A stretch of DNA of 64,000 nt from the NCBI GenBank assembly GCA_015501075.1, contig JADNYJ010000004.1:711452-775451 (forward strand), read 5' to 3'. The stretch comes from Gymnopilus junonius. Taxonomy: Eukaryota > Basidiomycota > Agaricomycetes > Agaricales > Galerinaceae. Below the pieces are notes generated by a model that was not told the DNA's origin, made no database searches, and saw nothing but the letters and a program-made list of their open reading frames with translations. Shown here piece by piece: positions 48,101 to 58,666 of this stretch (position 1 is the first letter of the stretch; the number at the start of each line of letters is the position of its first letter). Position numbers and translations under genes: made by a program.

Positions 48101-49571
48101 TAGTGTTACGCCTCAACCAGACCTTTTCTCTGGAGAGGACGATAACGTCGCTTATGCTTCCTTCCCCTAGTTCGATGAAAGTTTCCATAGCCTGCTTCGT
48201 TTCCCAATCCGCGTTGTCGAAGGAAGAGTTACCCACAGCTTCCACATCGCGAGGGTTCAGGGAGATTCTGCGCCAGAGCCACTCAGCGCGACATTTCCGG
48301 CAAGTGGATTCGAACTTGGGCCAGGTTTCTTCATCTTCGTTCTCTGTTATGCCTAAGGCCTGCGCCATTTCCCATTCACGGGAAGAAGTATCCTGAGGAT
48401 GGAGTATAGGCGAATCTTTCAAACAGACCCAGCACAGATGGGTACTTCGCCTGTCATGATCTTGGCACAGGAGGACGGAACCCAAGTGCATGTTCGGAAT
48501 CTGACGTTTCCTGCAACCGAGACCGACGCTGGTTAGGGGGTAGTTGACTCGGCAAACTAGGCAGGAGTTGCTCAATATACCCCGGAAATGGTGATAAGGA
48601 ATAACATAGGTAGGTGCTTGGGGGGTGTTTGAGGACGCGTTGAGAGGGGTTTCGGGGTGTTTAACCATGTGGTGAAGGAAGGTATCATTGGGGTCAATGA
48701 CGTTGATAGCATGGTTCCAGAATAGATGTGTTTCAACTGGAAATAATGGCCATGAGCATAGAAATTGGGATGAGATGTTATTGGAACAGAAAATAAGAAT
48801 CAACGAGGTGGAGCGACAGGAACAAAAAGAAGATTATTACTTGCTAAACTAAGAGAAGAAACAGAAAGGGCGAAAAGAGTGCGCGTTGAATGGGTGCAAT
48901 GTCGTATGTCGAAAGCTGAAGCCGTTACGCGTCTTTTGACATCGGCTGATACGCTAAGTGGCACCAAGAATTCGTGACATAGCTTGCTCGTTAATAGGCG
49001 TGTCTGAGGCCATAACAACGAAGATAACACATATACACGGGCGGTAGATGACAAAGATAACGAAGCAAAAAAAAAGAGAGTAAAGCAAATACAAGGCCGA
49101 CCACAATTGCACAGCAATCGAGCGTCTAACCCATCGACTGCTGTTCAACAGCAAGGAACACGAAGGAAAACCGCGACGAAAGAACGAGAAACGGATCGAG
49201 ATAGCTCATATACACTTACCAGCTTGTTTCCACTCGGGACATACGGACATAACAGACTTTTCGATTTCGAGGGCGTCGCGTACGCAAGCATACATCATTC
49301 TGGAGCACCAATAACGGCGATGCTCCCATGTTTGGGGGCAATAACCCAAGGTAGACAGATCCCATAGTAAATAGGTAGTGATAAGCCTGGTTATTCACAG
49401 CACACCGTCAGCACAGCGTGTGTGGCGCCCAATACCCCGAGACATAGAAACGGTGGCCCAGTGTGCTTACCTGACGATCTCTTCGGGGAGCTGTGGCCAG
49501 GATCTATCGAGGGTCTTGCCCTTGTGTGGCGCAGCATAGGACGTGGGGACAAAAACTTGTGTGCTGGTCAT
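45115..49571 (-). CDS. Conserved-looking 1,057-aa protein of unknown function with Cys-rich core
   Basis: Four exons: 49471-49571, 49220-49386, 46887-48736 and 45115-46170. The N-terminus (DRSWPQLPEEIVRLITTYLL, then WEHRRYWCSRMMYACVRDAL) looks like a degenerate F-box. A Cys-rich core follows (CLVCRVNYPLTSVGLGCRKR, LCQDHDRRSTHLCWVCLKDS, FESTCRKCRAEWLWRRI), which suggests zinc binding. The second half is low complexity: acidic runs (EEEEEEEDSEED), Ser-rich stretches, a CRCGICERAKLAELNARA motif at the exon 4 start and a DYDDDDDDDGRE run. Introns are 84, 483 and 716 nt; the last two are far longer than the roughly 55 nt norm here. Junction phases all agree. A nuclear or ubiquitin-linked role is only a guess from the F-box-like start. 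Confidence 0.7.
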
Positions 49572-50246
49572 CGCCGTTGTCGGTGTCGAACACGGTGGTC
49601 AGTGCGCAGGGGTTTCCTCCGGCAGATTGGGATATTGACCAGAAAAGTCACGGTACGTACGGATGATGAACAGGGGAAGTTCGTGCACTGCGTCACAAAA
49701 TGCCTCAACAAAACCTATTACTATTCCCACGCACAGACCATACACATACCCAATCTGGACTCTCCTCTGTCTTCCGTTCACGACGGACTCCCATTGTTCG
49801 CTCTTTTGGGAGGCTATTATACACTATTATACTCTGTCCGCTGTTCCTCCAAATCCTCGTCACTGTGATGTGCGTCGTTCCTTGTGTTTGCTTTCATTGA
49901 AGCGGACAAAACATCCTGCACAGCAGTCTGCCTTGTCATGATCAACGTAACGTCCGTGATTTTCCATTTAGACTATCGATCGATTGACACTATGTAAATT
50001 TCGGTAATTGAAATGTGACCTTCGGATTCCCTTCTCAAGATCCTTATTTAAAACAGAATTGAACAGGCGAGGGAAGATGAGCAGCTATGTATAAACGTTC
50101 GTTATACCCGAATTTCTCGCAGACCTCATTTTAACAATGAAATTACTGTACACTAAAATTACAGACTCCTTGTGAAATCGACGCTACAAAAGTAAATATA
50201 AGTGCTCCAAGCGTAAATGAAATTTAAAGGCAGACAAACGGTCCCG
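49572..50246. other. Upstream region of the long gene; no gene recognised
   Basis: Promoter side of the reverse 1,057-aa gene and the 3' flank of the small reverse gene. Short overlapping frames only. Confidence 0.4.
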
Positions 50247-50692
50247 TCAAACCCTATTCTCCATAATCGCCACGCTCGCAGCCACAAGCGAGACGTACCT
50301 ATACGCATGGGGCTCCCTACGCCTAGTAGTAGTGCGCACGAGCACAGACTTGCGCATGTGCTTATCCATCCCCAGCTTGAACGTGCCCATAGGGCTATTC
50401 GGTGGCGCCTTTGTCTCGGTCTCAGGCTCAGACGGAGCCATGCGCCCCCTGTCCATGTCATCCGTCATTTCTGCCATCATCATCATCTCAAGCGCCTTGC
50501 TCAGTGAGGACGCTAAAATCGCTTCGTATGTTACCCTTGCACGATTGGATCGGCCACTGTGAGAGGTTGCGCAGGTCCAGAGTTCGGAGCATATAAGGTG
50601 TGCCTTTCAGTCGGATCCGAATCCTGCTGCAGTAGAGGTGTAGAAGGAGGAACAGGCAGGAAATCTTCTTCGACATGATGAAACTCTGACAT
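50247..50692 (-). CDS. Small protein of unknown function, apparent frameshift
   Basis: Begins MSEFHHVEEDFLPVPPSTPL and reads to QPLTVADPIVQG. Coding then continues in the next frame as VTYEAILASSLSKALEMMMM, DDMDRGRMAPSEPETETKAP and the basic end RKSVLVRTTTRRREPHAYRY...AIMENRV. One missing G in the G run at about 50534-50536 would join them into one protein of about 148 residues. There is no transmembrane span or known domain. An 87-nt intron with gt-ag could alternatively bridge the frames, but it would remove a stretch that itself looks coding. Confidence 0.45.
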
Positions 50693-51636
50693 TGCGGCGA
50701 GGTGTGTAACACCAGCCTGTAGGATCACCGCCGAGAATTCAGGAGCACACCTTCACTATCCATCCTGTCATGAGCCACACCCTCAGAAAGAGTGGAAGAC
50801 GTGTCCGTCAAAGTTAGAATAGTCATCTGGGAAGATGAGTCGTTGCCACTTTCTCTACCTCCACTTCGCCTGCACCATTTCCTGGGTGTAACTGAAAAGG
50901 TGAAGGCATTGCACTTCTCATCGATCCCTGCCCAAGAAGGGGGCGCCATCCGTACGATATTCCGGAGCTTGCTTCTTGTAAACAAATTGGAAGGCATTTA
51001 TCTGTCGAAAAGTATTCCATCTGTCATCAACGAAGTTCAGACTAATCAGGAGTAATCCATACATACGAAAGCTTCCGATTATTTACAATAATCGACTTGG
51101 AGACTGAGTGAAGTTTGACTAGAATGAACGAGCGAAAGAAATGCCTTAAACACAGATGTCTCTGTGCCTTTATATCACCACAGAATCACATTTCAAGAGT
51201 AGGGCATCATGTATCATGTTTCATTTTTCACAGCGAAACGCGAGTCCGACAAAGTCTTTCTTTCTTTTAGGCAGCATAAAAGAAACAGCCTGCAAGACAA
51301 GTACGCCGTGGCCCAAGAAGTAGATTCAAATCAGACCAGCTCTATTGTCCATGGCCCAATTATCCATGGCCCAGCCTGAGCTAGTCATCAAGATGTTGGC
51401 AAGAAGCTCGAATAGTAAGACTTTCCAAGAACAAGACTAAAAGAAGAGAGGGACTGTCTCAGTCTCGCATGACCCGCTTGTGTTTTACAGTACACAAAGT
51501 AAAAGCTAGATTTAGTCCTTATTCCTGCCTGTGTGGCCGGGGAAAACATGGGTTGGTGGTTTGTAGAAACGTAACGGTGATAGTGGTGCGTGCCCCGAGG
51601 TAGATCAGTAACACTTTACAATATGTAGTTTTTGTG
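50693..51636. other. No gene recognised
   Basis: Contains reverse frames 50725-50997 and 50823-51020 (Ser-rich piece SSSQMTILTLTDTSSTLSEG) that could be upstream exons of the small gene, but phases do not fit. The rest is spacer up to the transposable element. Confidence 0.3.
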
Positions 51637-51644
51637 TACACGAC

Positions 51645-52660
51645 GGCTCACTTTCTATAGGTGTGGGCCTGCCTAATATTAAATAAATTAAATTAAATTA
51701 AATCGAAGAAGGGAGGGAAGAAATAAATAAATTACACAGTGTCTATATAGGTGAAGGTCATCTAACATGCCGTGATTTGATGAAATCTGCAGGGGCCGAA
51801 AGCAGTCCATTTTTTCGAGGCGCGCTTCGCGCATTTGGGTACGAAATTGATCTGGTCCTTGATTTGGGTAGGTCCGAGTAGCACATTATTTTTCCTACCG
51901 CGCTTCGCGTGGCCCTCTTAATATGCATATGCACCAAGAACTGTGAATTGCATAGATGCCTTTCAAATACTCCAGGGTGGGGAGGAGAACAGGGTGGATT
52001 TTTGATTTATCTACCTCAAATGACCAGGATTATTTATTTTTCTAGCATGCTTTGTGTGCCCTCCCCATCCTCTTTAAATGTTACCCAGATTAAAAATTTT
52101 ATCTTATTTTTCAAGCTCTCCAGATGCCTTCCAATCTTCGAAAGAATGTACACTGCTGGCACCAGCCTCTGTTTCTTTGGGAAACAGCATGAAAGAAACA
52201 CGTCACCTGATTTTTTTTAGATGTTTCTCCAGAAACCAGCATTCGGCCTTGCCCAATTTGGTATGGCCGACCAGTGTTTCTCAAGAAAACAGCGGAAAAA
52301 AAGTCATATGACGTGTTTCCTAGGTACTGTTTCCTCAAGAAACACTACTCCGTGCCAGCAGTGGTATGCAAAAGGGCCAGTTCATCACCTGACTGCGCTG
52401 ACCTAATGAGTTTCCTTGTACAGTGGTACCGGTGTTCATTGAGTGGCCTCCCGAGCTAAGGAAAAGGGCAAATATTCTAAAATTTACCCCATGTTCGGGA
52501 ATCAGGCTCATCTCACTGATTTATGCTCTAGTTCCGGACTTTCGCGCCCCAGAACATGTCGAAGTAGCTGCATTATTTGGCCGAGTTACTTTGTTTGTAC
52601 ATGATTATATTTTCAAACTCAGTTATATCGTATTTGGCCCACACCTATAGAAAGTGAGCC
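51645..52660. mobile_element. Non-autonomous TIR transposon, hAT-like (1,016 bp)
   Basis: Bounded by a perfect 25-bp terminal inverted repeat: ggctcactttctatag... at 51645-51669, with its reverse complement at 52636-52660. It is flanked on both sides by the direct 8-bp repeat tacacgac (51637-51644 and 52661-52668), a target-site duplication of the size made by hAT (also P and Merlin) elements. There is no transposase or long frame inside, so it depends on a transposase elsewhere. It holds repeated tttttc...gcgcttcgcg motifs and a nested second element (52151-52363). Without the nested piece the element would be about 800 bp. Confidence 0.85.
52151..52363 (+). mobile_element. CACTA-like MITE, copy 1 (nested)
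   Basis: 213 bp starting cactgctggcac and ending gtgccagcagtg (perfect 12-bp outer inverted repeat). Similarity continues to about 55 bp from each end, reaching cacgtca / tgacgtg. It is flanked by the direct 3-bp repeat gta (52148-52150 and 52364-52366). The CACTG terminus and 3-bp target duplication fit the CACTA (EnSpm) superfamily. There is no coding capacity. It lies inside the larger TIR element, so it inserted later. The interior is built of small gtttct...agaaac palindromes and should fold into a hairpin. Confidence 0.85.
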
Positions 52661-52876
52661 TACACGACGCTGCTTTTCTACCTACGGGCCGGTCGTTCCA
52701 ACATTGGGACCTCCCCGGTAATAAACCTTTCCTTTCCTTTCCTAGAGGAAGCTAGAGTAGACAACGGAATCAGCATTACAATCATATGCCATGCTTATGA
52801 GGAGAAGGTACATCTATGCTCAGACTCGACATCGTTAAGTCAAGTTGAAAATGGTGAGTGGGCCGACTAGTGGCAC

Positions 52877-54725
52877 GTGTGGTCCACTGGAGGTCCAAAT
52901 TCCCATCTAATCTTATCTTTGAATGCAAAATGTGGTATCTGCACGCTTTGCATTCCTACCACCACCATGTCCCTCATCCGCGTTGTCGCCTACCTTCCTG
53001 AACAATCCAAAGGCGATGAAGTCGAATACAGATCCTCAATACCTCAATCACCCGTCTCCCACCTCCTCTCCTCCATGGCAATCCCATCAGAAAACGAAGA
53101 AGTTACGACTCGGCAGTATACTCAAAAACTTAAAGACCAGCGACTCGCAGTGCAGGAAGAAATAAATAGCCTCTTTGGACGCCTCACGGAAAAGATATCC
53201 GAAGAAAGAAGCCTGAGTGCTGCCATTGGAGAGTCCGAGGCCGTCCTTCGTCCCCTTCGCTCTCTCGCGCCCGAAATATTATCCGAAATCTTTCTGCAAT
53301 GTCAATTCAGCGGTGCTTCAGACGAATCTCCGTACATTCCAAACAGCTTTCATCCTCTCGAAGGTCCGCTGTTGCTCTCTCAGGTTTGTAAACGGTGGCG
53401 CATGGTGGCCATCACTACTCCTCAGCTGTGGACAACGCTCAAAGTTCAATTCAATGATGGACAGACGGAGGAACTCAAAGAGACCCAACTCGATCTTTTA
53501 TCTACATTCATCTCTAGATCTGGCACGCTACCTCTCACAATGGGCATTTATGTACAGAGCTACATTTCTAGTGCAACTTTCAAAGACCCTGTCATCACCG
53601 CGCTCTTGAGCCACTCCGCACGATGCAGAGAATTCTACTGGATCACTAACTTCCCTGAGCAGATGAACTTCATTTTGCCTTTACTCGAGGAGTACACCGC
53701 CATGTTCCCCATACTAGAGGAATATTCTTTTGTTACATGCCAGGACACTGGCCGGACTACATCCGCACAAACGAATACGGGCCAATGACCTCCCGTCCGG
53801 ATTTGCGGTTTCTCGAAACGCTTCCGCAGTTCAAAAGATTGCGACTGCGATCACTGTTCGATTTTCGCCGCCTTGACCTTCCTCTGCAGCGCATGACCTC
53901 CATTGAATTATACGACTACGGCGGGCTCGAGTCGGCACCATCAGTCACCATGGAAGGGTGTTTGCAAATCATATCATCATGTCCAGTCCTGAAGAGGTTT
54001 CAACTCGTTGCATTGGAGATTCTTGGACGCTTCATAAAGAGCTTAAAAGCATATCCCTCACACCAGTGGAACATGGGTGTCTCACATCTTTTCGCCTCAT
54101 TGCGTTAACAAATGGCACGGTTTCACGGCTCCTCAAAGCCCTCACGTTACCAAATGTGCAAGACCTTGGACTGTTTTCGTTAGGTTCGTATCCCTCATGG
54201 AATAACGATGCACTACACGTATTTATAACACGTATTGGAACATCTCTCCGTATACTGAACCTCTGCGGCATCAGTGAGTATAAGGATGAAATTCACGGCA
54301 TCTTGCAACGATGTCCCAACGTCTCGAGGTTCACTCTCGTTGCTGATTTTTTGGCCGATGGATTCCTCGAGCAGTTCACTGGGCGCACGGGGTTCATCAT
54401 GGACATTAGCGGACGAAACGGCAAGTTATATTTGTCTCGCTTGGTCAGTATCGAACTCGACGCGAAAATCTCCTTCACGCCCAAAGGATTCTCCAGTTTC
54501 ATTAAATCAATGTTCAACAGGAAGGATTCCTTAAGCAGTACTTCCCTTCGATCGCTTATAATACGATGTCGCGGAGTGACACCCCAATTTATAAATTCAG
54601 AAGTCTTCGAAGAGCTCCGTCGATATCAGGAACAGGGTAGGGTCATACGGATTGACACGGAATACGCCCCTCTGTTCCCTCGACCTAGCTTGCTGATTCG
54701 ACGGTTTCCAGAACGTTCAAGATAG
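52877..54725 (+). pseudogene. F-box/LRR protein, two apparent frameshifts
   Basis: The N-terminal frame (from 52877, or Met at 52968 or 53077) has a coiled coil (YTQKLKDQRLAVQEEINSLF) and an F-box (LRSLAPEILSEIFLQCQFS ... LLLSQVCKRWRMVAITTPQL). Leucine-rich repeats follow in three successive frames: to about 53730 (LLEEYTAMFPILEEYSF), then about 53734-54012 (RPDLRFLETLPQFKRLRLRS, LPLQRMTSIELYDYGGLESA), then to 54725 (ALTLPNVQDLGLFSLGSYPS, LRILNLCGISEYKDEIHGIL). Each step fits one missing base (T run near 53728-53733; gc near 54011-54014). If these are sequence errors it is a full-length F-box protein of about 610 residues. Confidence 0.7.
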
Positions 54726-54959
54726 CAGACTGGTCTTTTTATAGCTTGCAGACTTTGGAGAGTAATGCTGGTACCTTTTTTATCGTTCTAAACTTTCTCC
54801 TCACGCAAGGAAAAAAATCAACTACGACGCAACAAAGGGTTTCATTTCGCCTTTCGAAATGCTGCTACTTTTACTGTGCACTCTGTTTATGTAACTCAAG
54901 CACAGAATGTAATGACAAGATTGACCTGATGTGTACAAAGTTAGCGGTATGATAACCCG

Positions 54960-55812
54960 TCAACGAAATAGGATCTTTACGTTGTTGGCTTGACATGCAA
55001 CCTGGACAAAGGTGTCTCCAGGGCTACGGAATGCCGTGTTGCAGTTTGGGCTGTTACCTGAACAATGCTTTAGCGAAAGAAAACTCGTCATTCCGACCAA
55101 CTCACAGTCGGCACCTGCACCGTCGCAACCCCCATAATATCTGATAGATGACATGTTCAGAAGAGATTTAGACGGACACGAAAAGCGCTTACCCAAATCC
55201 AGATGTCACCGAAAAGCTATGGCTGAAGTTCACAATAGCCCCAGTGAGCAGCTCGCCTTTTATTGAGCAGAGAAACTGGAACCGTATGTACTCACGGTGG
55301 AATGAGAGAAACATCAGTACTTGATCCGCTGCCAGGGGTAGTCGGATTTTTCAACGTAGTCTCGATGAGAGTACATCCCTCGCCGTTAAATCCACAACTG
55401 CCTAGAGTATTACAGAGTTTAAGTCCACTGTGGTAAGAAATTAATAAGATTTTAAATCCCTGTTTGCAAATATCTAATGGTTATGAGAAGAAGATTTTCC
55501 GGGCCATATGCTTAACACATACGCGATAGCTGAAATGAGAGGACCGTTGCTGGTGTAATCGGCTCCCGTCGAAAGGACATTCGAGCCCTGAATTAATGTA
55601 GGCTGACAGCATCTTTCCTGTCAATATACATGGGGTCGACAAGCTAAGCATTCCTTACGGTTCCGTGGCCACAACTATGATTGTTAACAGGTACTTTTAT
55701 CAGCGAGCAAAGTCATGCTGCCTTACTTGTTAGTGAAATGAACCGTGTGGGTCTCTGCATAGACACATAAAACGGCTGGGAGAAGAATAGAAAATGCTTG
55801 AAGTAAAAACAT
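54960..55812 (-). CDS. Small secreted Cys-rich protein ('glycopeptide' type), copy A
   Basis: Family widespread in Agaricomycetes, usually named glycopeptide; its role is not established. The signal peptide is MFLLQAFSILLPAVLCVYA. The mature part reads HTVHFTNNCGHGT, PTLIQGSNVLSTGADYTSN, YLQTGSCGFNGEGCTLIETT, NPTTPGSGSSTDVSLIPPHS, GFGYYGGCDGAGADC and FVQVACQANNVKI. There are at least eight small exons, including a 14-nt micro-exon at 55460-55473 (Tyr-Leu-Gln-Thr). All introns are gt-ag except the one after the micro-exon (55402-55459), which begins gg. The frame is otherwise intact. Tandem with a diverged copy 1.9 kb away. Confidence 0.75.
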
Positions 55813-56851
55813 TGCAGACGGAGGAAGAGTATCTCTTGAGGCTCTGGATTTTCAGACTGTTCCGTACTACTTTATATTCTTCACCTGCTGAAAAATGGCT
55901 CGCATTTCACCTCAAAATTGGCTTTCCTATTTCCAATCATTCAGAGCCACTTGGTCTTTACCAAATCAACTAAGGCGCTAGCACTATCTTGCAAACCAAC
56001 GAGAATCCAAACTAATTGCCCCAGTGACTTTCAAACGACCCAACAAATTACTTAGAACTTGTCATGGCTTATATTATACTCCGAGCTCCGCGGATTATCA
56101 AAAGAATTGGAGCGTAGTGCATTTAACCATTCACATTGAAGTTCTTCGGTATGGAGCGCGCTTGCCGCTCGGCAACAAGTACCAACACTACTTTCTATAT
56201 TTAGCACAAACTTCCACGAAAGGGTTAACAGAGCCGTAGGTTGCCACTCGCCCAATGCCGAATAATTATGAAGAGTGTGGCCAAAACACAAGCCTTAGAG
56301 AGCACAGGTAAAGAGTACATCTATATGAGGCAGTGTAGGCATTGTCGATGCCCTGGTGGTATGGTTTGCTAAGGTAGCGTAGTTCAGGATGACCGAAACC
56401 TCAAAATAGCAGAGAATGTCTTCCATTCGAGTAAACCTCTGTCAACAGCATCGAATGTTCAGTAGTATTTAGGTCTAGCTTAACTATTATCGGCACCTAG
56501 TGGCTGGTGGCATTGGCAGTTGGATGCCGAATACTAAGACATGAAAAGGTCCGGACTGGCTGCTAACCAAGTAATTCAAAGATTTTATTTGTCTAATCTT
56601 ACCATTTTAATAGGTGGCCGACAGCTAAAATCAATATAATCCAATAAAATATTCGACCTTCGATGCGTGAAACACGGAATCTCACCATAGGGCTCCGTTC
56701 TTCTAACCTAACCTCATTTTGAAGTTTTTGAACAGTAACACTTGCAGAAAGACCCACAACTTCTCATAGCAAGATACAAAAAGATTTATTCTCTCCTTTG
56801 GATGTACTACAACGAGAAATTAATGCATCATTTGTCCAATGCTTGACTTAG
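55813..56851. other. Spacer between the glycopeptide copies
   Basis: Upstream region of copy A and downstream flank of copy B. No coding signal recognised. Confidence 0.4.
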
Positions 56852-57749
56852 TCACAGAATGTGATAGCAAGATTGACCTGGTGTGGTATTCAGGTGAAAT
56901 AAAATCAAAGAGGGAATTGGAATATTCACGTTGTTGGCTTGGCACGCAACTTGAACAAAGTTGTCTCCAGAATTATGGAAGGCCGTGTTACAGTTCGGGT
57001 TGTTACCTAAAAGTTCTTCAGCAGTGGAAAGCATATTATTCCAATCAACTAACAGTCAGCACCTGCTCCATCGCAACCGCCAAAATATCTAATAGATGTC
57101 ATGTTTAGCAAGGCTTTAGACAGGCAAGGAAGGCACTTACCCAAATCCAGAGGTTACAGAAAAGCTATGGCTGAAGTTCCAGATACCCATAAGTAATCAA
57201 AACGTCAGAGGAAAGGAGTTGACATAGAACTGCACGTACGGAGGAATAAGCGATATATCACTGCTCGATCCGCTGCCAGGGGAAGTGGGATTAATCAGCG
57301 TAGTTTCGATAAGAGTACATCCCTCTCCATTAAAACCGCAGCCACCTGTTACGATGGTCAGCAACGTTTACAAGGTACTAACAATATTCACTTCCCCGTC
57401 TGCAAATATCTGGAGGAATATCAGATCGAGATCGTTCGGATGCTGCACCTGATACTTACGCGATAGCTCCAGTGAGAGGGCCATTGATGGTAAATCGCCT
57501 CCCGTCGAGAGAACATTCGGACCTCGAATCAAAGTGGGCTGATATATATCATTTCGTCAATTTCACGACGGGAGTAAGCACCATAGATTCTTACGGTACC
57601 AAAGCCACACCTAATCCTTTTGTTAATAACGGTTATAATGCAATATTAGAGAAAGGGTACAAATTCGTGAAATGTACTGTGTGGGTCTCTGCTCTTACAC
57701 ACACAGCGACAAATGTCGTTACAACCGAGATAGCTTTAAGAGAGAGCAT
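56852..57749 (-). pseudogene. Small secreted Cys-rich protein ('glycopeptide' type), copy B
   Basis: A tandem paralogue of the previous gene with the same exon plan. It has a signal peptide (MLSLKAISVVTTFVAVCVRA), THTVHFTN, CGFGT, PTLIRGPNVLSTGGD, a 14-nt micro-exon at 57396-57409 (Tyr-Leu-Gln-Thr), GGCGFNGEGCTLIETTLINP, GYFGGCDGAGADC and FVQVACQANNVNI. Three lesions or oddities are seen: one base short in a T run near 57491-57495 (frame break in exon 3), a gg donor after the micro-exon (intron 57346-57395), and loss of the usual stop, giving an extra tail of about 25 residues. Probably decaying, unless the break is a sequence error. Confidence 0.65.
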
Positions 57750-58666
57750 TGCAGGGGTTTTTAAAGTAGAGTATCTCTAGAGGCTCTGGATTGACTGTCT
57801 TTTTTCCTTTGCTTTTATATTCCCCAAACATGGGCAAAAACGGTTCGTCTGTTTCACATGAAGTTGGCTTGCAGATTCTCAGTTCTGCGAAGTACCTTGG
57901 GGTTTGCCGAGTGAAATGAGATCCCAGCGCCGAAATATTTCATTTATAGACAGAAGAAATCTTTTATTATCGTAATGGTGTGGATGAATTGCAATTTCCA
58001 TATGGCACAACGATTGAAAAGTTATCCCTCACCTTATAACCCGAGAGCTGTACCTCCCGCGGAGGTACTTCCTGGTAAAAAAAGTTGATTCTTGAAGTTC
58101 TTTTTGCATGAAGGCTGCTCGGGGACAGGTAAGAATGTCCGAATAAGATAGATTTTAATAGACTGCCTTGTTTTAGTATATAAGCTTCCACGGACTTGGA
58201 GGGTTAAGAAACGCACAGGCCGGTGCAGGCATTAACTTACTTGGACGAAGTGGCAAAGTGATTGAGAGACTATAGATTTCGAGCTCAAAACGTATACCTT
58301 TACGTAACGTATTTGTGAAGGAGGCAGGACAAGATCGACGACGTTACGGTGCTGGAATTGCCAAGTCAATGGAGGACGCTCTCACTCACGATGTTGTACG
58401 TTTGACCGACTCCTGATGCGAAATGACCGAGATCTCCAAATAGCACTGACTCTTCCTTCATACGAGAAAGCCACTCGATGTGCATCTGGATTTCCTGCTT
58501 GGTATCTTAGGATCTAACTTGAGGCATGATGATTGTCATGGTTGGCTGCTTGGAATTTTTTGGATCGCACGTCGAAGAGAGATTCCAAGTCGAAGATAGA
58601 TCTCAAATTCAATTTGAATAAAGGAGCTATTGATTTCCTGCTAACTAGTAGTAAACCGATGACTCC
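57750..58666. other. No gene recognised
   Basis: Upstream region of copy B and the 3' flank of the dehydrogenase gene. Reverse frames 57967-58216 show no family motif. Confidence 0.4.

Noticed and set aside
51680..51735. Short (ttaaa)n tract as an origin or AT-rich regulatory site
   Set aside because: Simple low-complexity sequence just inside the TIR element; nothing else supports a function.
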